NCBI GenBank assembly: GCA_026400535.1
Contig: JAPLOU010000067.1
Coordinates: 1 to 61,218 of the forward strand
Reading direction: 5' to 3'
From: Hyphomicrobiales bacterium
GTDB lineage: Bacteria; Pseudomonadota; Alphaproteobacteria; Rhizobiales; Beijerinckiaceae
DNA length: 61,218 bases
Position 1 is the stretch's first letter. Every line of letters starts with the position of its first letter. The translations under genes were made by a program, and so were the position numbers. Below are positions 34,641 to 42,863 of this stretch, piece after piece. Under the pieces are notes generated by a model. It did no database searches. It was not told the DNA's origin and saw only the letters and a program-made list of their open reading frames with translations.

Positions 34641-35846
34641 TCACCGCTTGCTGATCAGGAACGGCCCCAGGTCGACCTCCGGTTGGCGGCCCAGCACCAG
34701 ATCGCCGATGGCGCGCGCCACGACCGGTCCCGCCGTGAAGCCCATCCATGGAAAGAAGCACAGGAAGAAGCCCGGCGTGCGCGGTGCCTCGCCGAGCAGC
34801 GGCTTCCAGTCTGCGGTGCCGTTGACGATCGCCGCCCAGGTCCGGACGACGTCGACGCTGCCCAAGTCCGGAACGACGCCGAGAGCGACTTTCAGGTTGC
34901 CCACCAGAGACGCCATGTCGGCCACGGGGCGCCCCTGCCCATCAAGCCGGGCGTCCCAGCCCCCGCCGATCAGGATGTTGCCGAGCCGGTTCTGCTTGAG
35001 CGAGAGCTTTTCGCCCGCAGCATACAACAGATGGCCGATCAGGGGAGCGGTTGGTTCGGTCACGCTGGTCTGGATCGGATAGGCCTCGATCGGCAGGTCA
35101 AGCCCGACCATGCGCGCAAGCTGGCCAGCCTCGGCCCCTGCACAGTTGATGATGCGCCGGGCGCGGATCGGCCCGCTTGTGGTCGCGATATCGAAACCGC
35201 CTGGCCGGGCTGTGAGGCCGATCAGGGCCGTGCGCGTCATGATCCTGGCTCCCAGACGGGCGGCGGCGCGGGCAAAGGCGGGCGCGGCGATCAGCGGGTT
35301 GGCCTTGCCCTCGATCGGGTAATGAACCCCGCCAATGGCCCGCTCGGTGACATAAGGAGCGATGGCCCTGAGCTCGCTCCGGCTGAGCAGATGGCCTTCC
35401 AGCCCCTGTTCGCGCTCGATCGTGAGTTTCAGCCGCAAGCCCGCAAGGTCCGCCTCGTTGAACGCGCAGACCAGCCCGCCTGGCTGGTCGACCTCCAGGT
35501 CAACGCCCAGTTCGGCGCCAAGTGTCGACCAGAGCGCGATCGAGCGCATCATCAGTTTCACGGTCGGCGCGAACGTCCGCGTCCAGGCCTCGCCATGGGT
35601 GGTGAAGGGTTCGTTCGGGATCTGCGCGTGGATCGAGCCGGAATTCGAGCCGGACGCCTGCGTGTTGAGATCGAAGCGCTCGATCAGCAGGGTCTCGACG
35701 CCGTTCTTGGCCAGATGGTGGCTGAGCGCCGCGCCAGCGAGGCCACCGCCGACAATCAGCACGTCGGTCCGCAATGGATCACGCGGCTGCCGGGCGTCAT
35801 CGACGCCAACCGGATTATCGCCATCAACCGCGGGAGTGAGCAACAT
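34641..35846 (-). CDS. DAO-family FAD amine/imino-acid oxidase, second copy
   Basis: About 400 residues, DAO fold: VLIVGGGLAGAALSHHLAKNG, QASGSNSGSIHAQ, QPGGLVCAF, IQTSVTEPTAPLIGHLL, ILIGGGWDA. It is a diverged paralogue of the protein at 25548, with the matching TAPLIGHL and IGGGW landmarks. Its likely Fe-S/FAD partner is the gene at 39574-41367 on the same strand. The start is unclear: the ATG at 35846 shares its bases with the ATG of the divergent gene, and a TTG near 35774, just before RTDVLIVGGG, is an alternative. Confidence 0.85.
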   Translation of the reverse strand: MLLTPAVDGDNPVGVDDARQPRDPLRTDVLIVGGGLAGAALSHHLAKNGVETLLIERFDLNTQASGSNSGSIHAQIPNEPFTTHGEAWTRTFAPTVKLMMRSIALWSTLGAELGVDLEVDQPGGLVCAFNEADLAGLRLKLTIEREQGLEGHLLSRSELRAIAPYVTERAIGGVHYPIEGKANPLIAAPAFARAAARLGARIMTRTALIGLTARPGGFDIATTSGPIRARRIINCAGAEAGQLARMVGLDLPIEAYPIQTSVTEPTAPLIGHLLYAAGEKLSLKQNRLGNILIGGGWDARLDGQGRPVADMASLVGNLKVALGVVPDLGSVDVVRTWAAIVNGTADWKPLLGEAPRTPGFFLCFFPWMGFTAGPVVARAIGDLVLGRQPEVDLGPFLISKR

Positions 35847-36684
35847 GTCTGATCTCAAAGTCGCCGTGTCGACGTTTCCATATCTTTATTCGCATTCAGG
35901 CTTCGCAGCACTCAAGCACCTGCATGCCATGGGTTACAAGAATTTTGAGATGATGATCTTCCCGCCGCATCTGTGGCCGTCCGAACTCACCCCGAAGGCC
36001 AAGCGCGACATCGGCAAGTGGCTGGACGACAAGGGCTGCAGGATCACCTCGTTCTGCTACCCCTTGCTCGACAACAACCCCAATTCGGTCTGCAAGATCA
36101 TGCGTCGCTATACGCTGGACCGCTACAAGGAAGCGATCGAGCTCGCCGCCGACTGGAAATGCCCCTATGTCTGCGCCATTCCGGGGCCTGTGAACAGTCT
36201 GATCGATCCGCCCGTCGCGTGGATGCGGGCCTGGTTCATCGAAGGGATGAAGGAACTGGTCAAGTTCGCCAGAGGCTCCGGCGTCGAGATCATCCTCGAG
36301 AATGTGCCCTTCACCTATCTGCCGTCCGCACAGCAGATGCTTGATGTTGCCAACGACATTGGCCCTGATTTCGGGATCAATTTTGACATCTGCAACTCGG
36401 CCTTCATCAAGGAGGACGTGCCTGCAGCGATCAAGCTGCTCGGCAGCCGCATCAAGAATGTCCACATCTCGGACTCGACCTTCGCCGTGTTCAAGCACGA
36501 CAGGCTCGGAGGTGGCATCGTCAAGCCCGGCCCCGCCGCCAAGGCGCTGAAGGACATCGGCTATGATGGCATGACCGTGCTCGAGATCATTGCCGACGCC
36601 ATGAACCCTGCCAACACACCCGATGCCGACATCCTTGCCTCGCACGACGTCCTGGGCAAGCATGGCTGGCAGAAGCGCATCTGA
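35845..36684 (+). CDS. Sugar phosphate isomerase/epimerase-like TIM barrel (AP-endonuclease 2 fold)
   Basis: A 279-residue xylose-isomerase-like TIM barrel: GYKNFEMMIFPPHLWP, VEIILENVPFTYLPSA, GINFDICNSAFIKED and IKNVHISDSTFAVFKHD carry the Glu, Asp and His metal ligands. The family includes hydroxypyruvate, tagatose and inosose isomerases and dehydratases. A GGGAG site precedes the ATG at 35845. It is followed after 14 bp by the second DHDPS-like aldolase and then an OYE enzyme, suggesting sequential steps. Confidence 0.85.
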   Translation: MSDLKVAVSTFPYLYSHSGFAALKHLHAMGYKNFEMMIFPPHLWPSELTPKAKRDIGKWLDDKGCRITSFCYPLLDNNPNSVCKIMRRYTLDRYKEAIELAADWKCPYVCAIPGPVNSLIDPPVAWMRAWFIEGMKELVKFARGSGVEIILENVPFTYLPSAQQMLDVANDIGPDFGINFDICNSAFIKEDVPAAIKLLGSRIKNVHISDSTFAVFKHDRLGGGIVKPGPAAKALKDIGYDGMTVLEIIADAMNPANTPDADILASHDVLGKHGWQKRI

Positions 36685-36698
36685 GGAGAGGATCAACC

Positions 36699-37673
36699 AT
36701 GAAACAGTTTCGTGCCTGTCACACCGTCACCGTCACGCCCTTCACGCCGGATGGCCGGAAGATCGACGTTCCTGCCCTGAAGAGGTTTCTCGACTGGCAG
36801 CACCGCAGCAAGGTCCCAGGGGTCATTCTCCTCGGCACGACCGGCGAGTTCCTGACCGTTTCGGATGCCGAGCGGGCCGAACTTGTCGAAGCCTCGGTGC
36901 AGCACTGCAAGGGCAAGATGACCGTGATGGTCGGCGCCACCCATGCCCATACGCCGACGGCGGTGCGCTTTGCACGTGAAGCCGAAAAAGCCGGCGCGGA
37001 CGGCCTGATGATCGCGCCGCCCTACTACTACACCCCCACCGAAGACGAGATCTTCAACTACTACGCGGCCATCTCCGAAGCCGTGTCCATTCCGATCATG
37101 CTCTACAACAACCCCTTCACCACCAATGTCGATATGTCGGCGAAGCTGGTGGCGCGCATGACGAAGGCGTTGCCGAATGTCCGCTACATCAAGGAAGCCA
37201 GCATGGATGTGGCGCGCGTCTTCGACATCGTCGAGTTGACCGACGGCGTGATGAACGTCTTTGCCGGCGAGCGCGTCGTCGAAAGCTTCAAGCTCGGCGC
37301 GGTTGGCTATGTCGACCCCAACGGCAATTTCTGTCCGCGTGCCTCCACCGGCATGTGGACCTTGCTGGAGAAGGGCGATCTCAGGACCGCGATCAAGATC
37401 CAGCATCTGATCGACGCGATGTGGGGGATTATCAAACAGGGTCACCCGCTTTACGGCCACCAGTGCTATTCGAAGGCGCTCGCCGCTGCGGCAGGCTATC
37501 CGGTCGGGGATGTCCGCCCGCCGATCACGACCTTTGCCTCGCTCGGCAAGGAGGGCACCGACCGTGTGGCCAAGCTGACACGGATCATGGCCAAGCTCGA
37601 TGCGATCATGGACAAAGTCGAGGCAAAAGCCGCCGCGAAAGCCGAGCGCGCCGCCCTCAAGGTGGCGGCGTGA
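36699..37673 (+). CDS. DHDPS/NAL-family aldolase or dehydratase, copy 2
   Basis: A 324-residue TIM barrel. The catalytic lysine is Lys165 (RYIKEASMD) and the Tyr is Tyr136 in MLYNNPFTT. LGTTGEFLTV is the canonical carboxylate loop, unlike copy 1 which has GCTGE. A short Ala/Lys-rich tail (DKVEAKAAAKAERAALK) is unusual and probably helical. A GAGGAG site precedes the ATG. Copies 1 and 2 are clearly distinct in sequence, so they probably act on different 2-keto acids. Confidence 0.9.
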   Translation: MKQFRACHTVTVTPFTPDGRKIDVPALKRFLDWQHRSKVPGVILLGTTGEFLTVSDAERAELVEASVQHCKGKMTVMVGATHAHTPTAVRFAREAEKAGADGLMIAPPYYYTPTEDEIFNYYAAISEAVSIPIMLYNNPFTTNVDMSAKLVARMTKALPNVRYIKEASMDVARVFDIVELTDGVMNVFAGERVVESFKLGAVGYVDPNGNFCPRASTGMWTLLEKGDLRTAIKIQHLIDAMWGIIKQGHPLYGHQCYSKALAAAAGYPVGDVRPPITTFASLGKEGTDRVAKLTRIMAKLDAIMDKVEAKAAAKAERAALKVAA

Positions 37674-37675
37674 GT

Positions 37676-38797
37676 ATGACGGCCTCGCCCGCGCTGTTCT
37701 CCCCCTTCACGATGCGTGGCGTCACGCTGAAGAACCGCATCGTGGTCTCTCCGATGTGCCAGTATCTGGCCGTGGAAGGGCAGCCGGGCGACTGGCACAT
37801 GGCGCATCATGCGCGCTTTGCGCTAGGCGGTGTGGGCGCCGCGATCCTCGAGGCGACGGCTGTCAGCCGCGATGGCCGCATCACCCATGGCTGCACCGGG
37901 CTGTGGGAGGATGCGCAGATCGCGCCGATGGCTCAGATCACGGCCCTTTACAAGGCCCATGGCGTCGTGCCGGGCGTGCAGATCGGCCATGCCGGTGGCA
38001 AGGCCGCGACCCAGCGCCCGTGGGAAGGCGCCGGGCCGTTGCCCGAGGACGGACCCGAGCCGGCCTGGGAGATCATCGGCCCGAGCGCGGTGAAGATCCG
38101 TTCGAACTTCCGCACGCCCCGGCCTGTCACCGTGGCCGAGATCGCCGGAATTGTCGCGGCGTTCGGGCAGGCGGCCCGCAGAGCGGTTGCGGCGGGTTTT
38201 GACATCGTCGAACTGCACGGGGCCCATGGCTATCTGCTGCATTCCTTCATGTCGCCGCTCACCAACCAGCGCACCGACGCCTATGGCGGATCGCTGGACA
38301 ACCGGATGCGGCTGGTGCTGGAGTGCGCTGCCGAGGTCCGTCGCGCGGTTCCCGGGCATGTCGTCGTCGCCTACCGTGCATCGGTCGTCGACAACCTCGA
38401 TGGCGGTATAGCCGTCGGCGACAGCGTTGCGCTGGCCATCGAACTCAAGCGGCTTGGCGTCGACCTGATTGACTGCTCGGCTGGCGGGATCGCCTTGCCT
38501 GTGTCCCTCCTGCCCCAGAAGGTGGAACACGGCTTTCAGGCCCCTTTGGCCGAAGCCGTGCGGCACGGTGCCGGGCTTGCCACCATGGCGGTTGGCCTGA
38601 TCACCGACCCGGTCAAGGCCAATGCGATCATCGCCTCGGGCCAGGCCGATCTGGTGGCGCTGGGACGTGAGCTTCTGGCCGATCCGAACTGGCCCTATCA
38701 TGCAGCGATCGCGCTTGGGCTCGACAAGCCGGAAGCCATCCTGCCGATGCAGTATGCCTTCTATCTGGAGCGCCGGGCCGCCGTCCAGGGACGGTAG
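37676..38797 (+). CDS. NADH:flavin oxidoreductase, Old Yellow Enzyme family (YqjM type)
   Basis: A 373-residue FMN TIM barrel. It shows LFSPFTMRGVTLKNRIVVSPMCQY (FMN-side Cys of the YqjM class), MAHHARFALGG, QIGHAGGKA, FDIVELHGAHGYLLHSFMSP and TDAYGGSLDNRMRL, and ends DLVALGRELLADPNW. OYE enzymes reduce activated C=C bonds or, in relatives, demethylate amines. The ATG at 37676 is taken; a GTG at 37670 overlapping the aldolase stop (GTGA) is also possible. It ends facing the SDR on the other strand. Confidence 0.92.
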   Translation: MTASPALFSPFTMRGVTLKNRIVVSPMCQYLAVEGQPGDWHMAHHARFALGGVGAAILEATAVSRDGRITHGCTGLWEDAQIAPMAQITALYKAHGVVPGVQIGHAGGKAATQRPWEGAGPLPEDGPEPAWEIIGPSAVKIRSNFRTPRPVTVAEIAGIVAAFGQAARRAVAAGFDIVELHGAHGYLLHSFMSPLTNQRTDAYGGSLDNRMRLVLECAAEVRRAVPGHVVVAYRASVVDNLDGGIAVGDSVALAIELKRLGVDLIDCSAGGIALPVSLLPQKVEHGFQAPLAEAVRHGAGLATMAVGLITDPVKANAIIASGQADLVALGRELLADPNWPYHAAIALGLDKPEAILPMQYAFYLERRAAVQGR

Positions 38798-38812
38798 CCG
38801 GACAGGATCATC

Positions 38813-39577
38813 TCAGGGGACCAGGCCTGCATCGACAGGCAGCACACGTCCGGTCAACCCTGATGCCAGATCGCTGGCGAGAAAGACCGCAGCCCGCGCC
38901 ACATCGTGTTCGGTCGCCATCCTGCCAAGCGGCGTCTGTGCGGCAAAGGCCGACAGCGCCGCATCCGCCGAGGGGCCACCCTCGCTGGCCCGCTGCTGCA
39001 GCCGTCCGATCAGCGCCTCCGTCGCCACCGGGCCGGGCGCGAGCGCGTTGACGCGGATCCCGTAGCTGCCAAGGTCGAGCGCTGCGGCGCGCATGATGCC
39101 CAGCACGGCATGCTTGCTGGCGGTATAGAGCATCTGGCGCGGATGGGAGACCATGGCGTTGATCGAGGCCATCAGGATGATGGCGCCGCCACGGGTTTTC
39201 AGATGCGGCACGGCATGGGCCACGGTCGCCGCGACGCCGCGCACATTCACCGCCATCACGGCGTCCCACTCGGCAAAATCGAGATCTTCCGTTTGCCGCC
39301 AGGGCGGGACAAGCCCGGCATTGGCGACCACGACATCAAGCCCGCCCAGGCCGGCGGCGGCCTGCGTGATCGCCTGCTCGACTCCGGCAAGATCGGTGAT
39401 GTCGCAGGCGAGGGCGAGGTCGCCCCGCCACGCGCCGGGCGCGGCCAGCGCGGAGGATTGATCAAGCGCAGCGACCTGAGCGCCAGCATCGCAGAAGGCG
39501 CGGCCGATCGCAGCTCCGAGGCCGCGCGCCGCGCCGGTGACGAGGGCCCGTCGGCCGTGCAGAAGCGGTGCTGTCAT
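38813..39577 (-). CDS. SDR-family NAD(P)-dependent oxidoreductase
   Basis: A 254-residue classical SDR: TGAARGLGAAIGRAF, VVANAGLVPP (NNAG variant), ILMASINAM with Ser, YTASKHAVLG with the Tyr/Lys pair, APGPVATEA. It is the last gene of the minus-strand run 42124 to 38813 (SDR, Fe-S flavoprotein, SDR), overlapping the flavoprotein gene by 4 bp. It likely reduces or oxidises the product of the amine oxidase. Confidence 0.9.
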   Translation of the reverse strand: MTAPLLHGRRALVTGAARGLGAAIGRAFCDAGAQVAALDQSSALAAPGAWRGDLALACDITDLAGVEQAITQAAAGLGGLDVVVANAGLVPPWRQTEDLDFAEWDAVMAVNVRGVAATVAHAVPHLKTRGGAIILMASINAMVSHPRQMLYTASKHAVLGIMRAAALDLGSYGIRVNALAPGPVATEALIGRLQQRASEGGPSADAALSAFAAQTPLGRMATEHDVARAAVFLASDLASGLTGRVLPVDAGLVP

Positions 39578-41367
39578 GGCTGCTCTGTTCCGGTTCCGGC
39601 CGCCTGCATTCCAAGGTCGAGCGCCGCGATCGCGGCAACGGAAACGGGTCTCAGCGGCGTGCGCGGTGCGAACATCTGCTCGGCATCGGGCTGTTGCCCC
39701 AGCGCGCCAGCAAGCAACTCGGCAGCCAGCGGCGCGCAGTAGCGGCCCTGGCAGCGGCCCATGCCGAGCCGGGTCTGGCGCTTGATGGCCCCAAGTGTCG
39801 TGGCCCCGTCATCGAGGGCGGCAAGCAGCGCGCCCTGCGAGACCTCCTCGCACCGGCAGACCAGTGTGTCAGGCTCGGCCAGTTCGGTCGTGATCGGTCG
39901 GCCGCGATAGATTGACCAGAGCGCTGACTGGAACCGTGACGCCCGTCGCAGGGCTGTGTGGGCCCTGGCGAGCGCGCGCGCCTGCTCCGGGGCGGGCACG
40001 GCGCCGCAATCGCGGGCCGCCGCGTAGCCGGCGACGGCCCCGCTGGCCATCGCGATCCGCGCCCCGCCAAAGCGCGCGCCGTCGCCGGCGGCAAAGATGT
40101 CTGGCCTGCTGGTCCGGCCCTCGCTGTCGCAGGTCAGCGCAAGATGCCGCCAACGCGCATCAAATTCGATCGCGCAACCCAGTGCGGCGGCAAGCTCCAA
40201 CGCCGGATTGAAGCCGTATCCCAGACACAGCACGTCCGCCTCAAGCCACCGGCTCAGGCGCATGTCGGGCTTTCGGCCCGCGTCGAGCGGCGCCAGCGCA
40301 ACCCGTGACAGACGCCCATCGCCTTCGGCTCTCATGACGGTGTGGCCATGCAGGACGGGCACGCCGTGCCTGAGCAGGGCCAGCCGGTAGCTCAACCCGT
40401 CCGCGACCAGCCGCGGCGCCATCGCCAGCATCGTGGCGAGATGCGGCACGGCCCGCAGGCCTGGCGCGGGCGACACTTCGGCCACTGCGACCACATCAAT
40501 GCCGGCGCGCAGGAGTTCAGCCGCCAGTTGCAGGTTGAGCGGACCATGTCCCGCAATCAGCACCCTCCGGCCCGGCGAAACCGCACAAGCCCTCAGAAAG
40601 CCTTGTGCCGCGCCGGTTGTCATCACGCCGGGCAAGGTCCATCCGGGGAAGGGCGCTGCCCGCTCGACGGCGCCGGTGGCCAGCACGAGTTTGCGGTAGA
40701 TCACCCGGCGCGTCCCGCCCGGCTGAACAATCAGCAGATCATTGGCCCCGGTGCTGGACCAGACGGCGGCTTCGGCGAGGTGAATGACGCCGGCGGCGAT
40801 TGCACGGGCGGCGAGGGCGCGCCCCGCGCGGAACTGGCGATCCAGCGCCGCCTCGGTCATGGGCAACCCCTCAGCCGGTTGCTTGAAATACTGTCCGCCA
40901 GCCTGTTTCCGCTCGTCGATCATGGCCACGCGGAGCCCCGAGCGGGCTGCGGCCAGTGCCGCCGACAGGCCGGCCGGACCGCCACCGACCACCGCGACAT
41001 CGACGCTCAGCGGCGCCTTGCCGCCAGGTCCGGTCCGGTCCGGCGCTTGCCGAAGGCGCGGCGTATGCGTCGCGACAGCCATGCCGTCCGCCACTGGCGT
41101 GACGCAGGCCCGCACCGTGTCGCCATCCGCCATAACGAGGCAATCATGGCAGGCGCCCATGCCGCAAAATGGTCCGCGCACCATCGTATTGCGCGTCAGC
41201 CGACAGGCCGCCTGGCCAGCCACAGCCAGGGCCGCCGCGATGGTCTCGCCGGGATGGGCCTGCAGCGGCTGGTCATTGAAGCTGAACGTGAGCAGCGGTT
41301 GGCGTGGCGCAATCCCCGGCAGCGCGACCCGAAGGCCTGCCGGTGGCCTCGCCGCCTTATCGGACAT
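39574..41367 (-). CDS. Fused 2Fe-2S / FAD / BFD oxidoreductase, second copy
   Basis: About 597 residues with the same three-part order as the protein at 23866. A ferredoxin-like domain has FCGMGACHDC and RAC ligands, the FAD domain begins VVGGGPAGLSAALAAARSG, and the C-terminal BFD-like domain has CRCEEVSQ and GRCQGRYC. It is the alpha-type subunit of an opine/amino-acid oxidase. Unlike the first copy its beta partner is not adjacent; the same-strand DAO gene at 34641 is the candidate. ATG at 41367 overlaps the upstream SDR by 11 bp; an ATG at 41379 is an alternative. Confidence 0.87.
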   Translation of the reverse strand: MSDKAARPPAGLRVALPGIAPRQPLLTFSFNDQPLQAHPGETIAAALAVAGQAACRLTRNTMVRGPFCGMGACHDCLVMADGDTVRACVTPVADGMAVATHTPRLRQAPDRTGPGGKAPLSVDVAVVGGGPAGLSAALAAARSGLRVAMIDERKQAGGQYFKQPAEGLPMTEAALDRQFRAGRALAARAIAAGVIHLAEAAVWSSTGANDLLIVQPGGTRRVIYRKLVLATGAVERAAPFPGWTLPGVMTTGAAQGFLRACAVSPGRRVLIAGHGPLNLQLAAELLRAGIDVVAVAEVSPAPGLRAVPHLATMLAMAPRLVADGLSYRLALLRHGVPVLHGHTVMRAEGDGRLSRVALAPLDAGRKPDMRLSRWLEADVLCLGYGFNPALELAAALGCAIEFDARWRHLALTCDSEGRTSRPDIFAAGDGARFGGARIAMASGAVAGYAAARDCGAVPAPEQARALARAHTALRRASRFQSALWSIYRGRPITTELAEPDTLVCRCEEVSQGALLAALDDGATTLGAIKRQTRLGMGRCQGRYCAPLAAELLAGALGQQPDAEQMFAPRTPLRPVSVAAIAALDLGMQAAGTGTEQP

Positions 41368-42124
41368 AGCTTGCGCCATTGACGTCGAGGGTCGCCCCCG
41401 TCAGGTGCCTGACCTTGCCCGTCGCAAGGAACGCCACGAGTTCGCCGATGTCGGATGGCGGCACCCATTCGCCCATGGCCAACATGGCCGTCACCTTGTC
41501 CTCGCCGCCCTGTGATGCGGCGAAATCCTCAGACATGCGCGTACGCACCACGCCCGGCGCGACGACATAGCTCAGGATGTTGTCCTTCGCATAGCCGCGG
41601 GCGATGCTCTGGGCGGCGGCTTTCACCGCTGCCTTGCTGGCCGCATAGGCGAGCATGGCCGGGTTGGTCACGCCGCGCTGGGCCGCCCAGCTCGAAATGG
41701 TGATCAGGACGCCGCCGCCGACCTCGCGGTAGTGCCGCACCGCATGGCGCATCAGGCGCGTCGGCGCCAGGACATTGATCCGCCATTGGCTGTCCCATGC
41801 CGCATCCCAGGCCTCGATCCCGTCATCGATGCCGCCATCGACCAGCATCACCGCCGCATTGAGGACAACCGCATCGATGCGCCCGCGCCAGGCCAGCGCG
41901 GCCTGCCAGAGCCCGTCCATGCTGTCCGGCTGGCCCTGGTCAGCGCTGATGAAGGTCTTGCGCTCCACCGCAATGGCGCTGAGAGCGGCCTCCGCGCCGG
42001 CAAGGTCGCGACCGTAATGGGCGATCACGCTCGCGCCGTCAGCCGCCAATGAGGCGGCAATGGCCGCGCCGATTCCCTTCGACGCCCCGGTCACCAGAAC
42101 CACTTTGCCGCTCAGTTCCGCCAT
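41357..42124 (-). CDS. SDR-family NAD(P)-dependent oxidoreductase
   Basis: A 255-residue classical SDR: VLVTGASKGIGAAIAASL, VVLNAAVMLVDGG (NAA replacing NAG), ITISSWAAQRG with Ser, AYAASKAAVKAAAQ with the Tyr/Lys pair, APGVVRTRM. It heads the minus-strand operon and is divergent from the TRAP transporter, sharing the 183 bp control region that carries operator copy 3. Start ATG at 42124 rather than the TTG two codons earlier. Confidence 0.9.
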   Translation of the reverse strand: MAELSGKVVLVTGASKGIGAAIAASLAADGASVIAHYGRDLAGAEAALSAIAVERKTFISADQGQPDSMDGLWQAALAWRGRIDAVVLNAAVMLVDGGIDDGIEAWDAAWDSQWRINVLAPTRLMRHAVRHYREVGGGVLITISSWAAQRGVTNPAMLAYAASKAAVKAAAQSIARGYAKDNILSYVVAPGVVRTRMSEDFAASQGGEDKVTAMLAMGEWVPPSDIGELVAFLATGKVRHLTGATLDVNGASYVR

Positions 42125-42186
42125 GCGCAATTCCCCGCCTCACCGCCAGCGTAGCGCGACCCGACGGCGATGTCAGCAGGCAGGTC

Positions 42187-42221
42187 GTTCGCATCGCGAA
42201 CATGTCTCCCGCATCGCGAAC
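42187..42221. promoter_or_regulatory. Tandem palindromic operator, copy 3
   Basis: GTTCGCATCGCGAAC at 42187-42201 has perfect six-base arms (GTTCGC/GCGAAC). TCCCGCATCGCGAAC at 42207-42221 repeats it exactly 20 bases later; twelve bases are identical (CGCATCGCGAAC). The two copies thus lie on the same face of the helix, two turns apart. The site sits between the divergent SDR and TRAP genes, directly upstream of the proposed -35 at 42225. Confidence 0.68.
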
Positions 42222-42224
42222 TTC

Positions 42225-42253
42225 TTGCACCGGTTTACAAAACCTGTTTAGTT
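42225..42253 (+). promoter_or_regulatory. Candidate promoter of the TRAP operon
   Basis: TTGCAC at 42225-42230 and TTAGTT at 42248-42253 are 17 bases apart. The -10 is weak, and the double operator ends just before the -35. That arrangement is typical of a promoter needing an activator. Confidence 0.35.
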
Positions 42254-42307
42254 CGCTGGACAAGGCTGTTCTATGTGCTCCGCACGAGGCTGGCGAAGGG
42301 TTGGGGA

Positions 42308-42859
42308 GTGTGGAACTTGAAGGCTGCCGTGCGATCGACCCTGGCCCTGCTCGAACGGCTCAACACTGCGGCCTACTACCTGATCGGGGGTATTCTCGCG
42401 CTGATCTCCGTGGTCGTTCTGGGTCAGGTTCTGGTCCGCTTTGTCCTGACGCATCTTGGCCTCAACATCTCCGCGCCGTGGACGGAAGAGCTGGCGCGGT
42501 TCCTTCTGGTCTGGCTGATTTTCCTGGGTGCGGCGGTCGGCTGCAGGCGCATGCAGCTGATCTCGCTCGACTTTGTGCTGAAGGCGCTTCCCGGACTGAT
42601 CGGGCAGGCGGCGCGCTACATCGCGCTGGGGCTGTGCCTTTATCTGTTCATGCTGCTGGTGATCTACGGACACCAGTTCGTCCGCATCATTGGCGCGACG
42701 GAATTGAGCCCGGTGATGCAGATCTCCAAGTCGTGGGTTTACTGGGCCATGCCGGTGGGCGGCGCGCTCATGATCATCAACACGCTGGCCTTCATCGCCG
42801 AGGCGCTTGTCGACGGCAAGGACATCCGCGCCGCTGGCGGCATCGCGGACACCGATTGA
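42308..42859 (+). CDS. TRAP transporter small permease (DctQ type)
   Basis: About 183 residues with four hydrophobic helices. APWTEELARFLLVWLIFLGAAVGCRR is the signature of DctQ proteins, and MQLISLDFVL and WVYWAMPVGG follow. It assists the large permease of a binding-protein-dependent, sodium-driven importer. The start is uncertain: GTG at 42308 has GAAGGG seven bases before it; TTG at 42317 is possible. It is followed after 4 bp by the large permease. Confidence 0.88.
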   Translation: MWNLKAAVRSTLALLERLNTAAYYLIGGILALISVVVLGQVLVRFVLTHLGLNISAPWTEELARFLLVWLIFLGAAVGCRRMQLISLDFVLKALPGLIGQAARYIALGLCLYLFMLLVIYGHQFVRIIGATELSPVMQISKSWVYWAMPVGGALMIINTLAFIAEALVDGKDIRAAGGIADTD

Positions 42860-42863
42860 TCCC

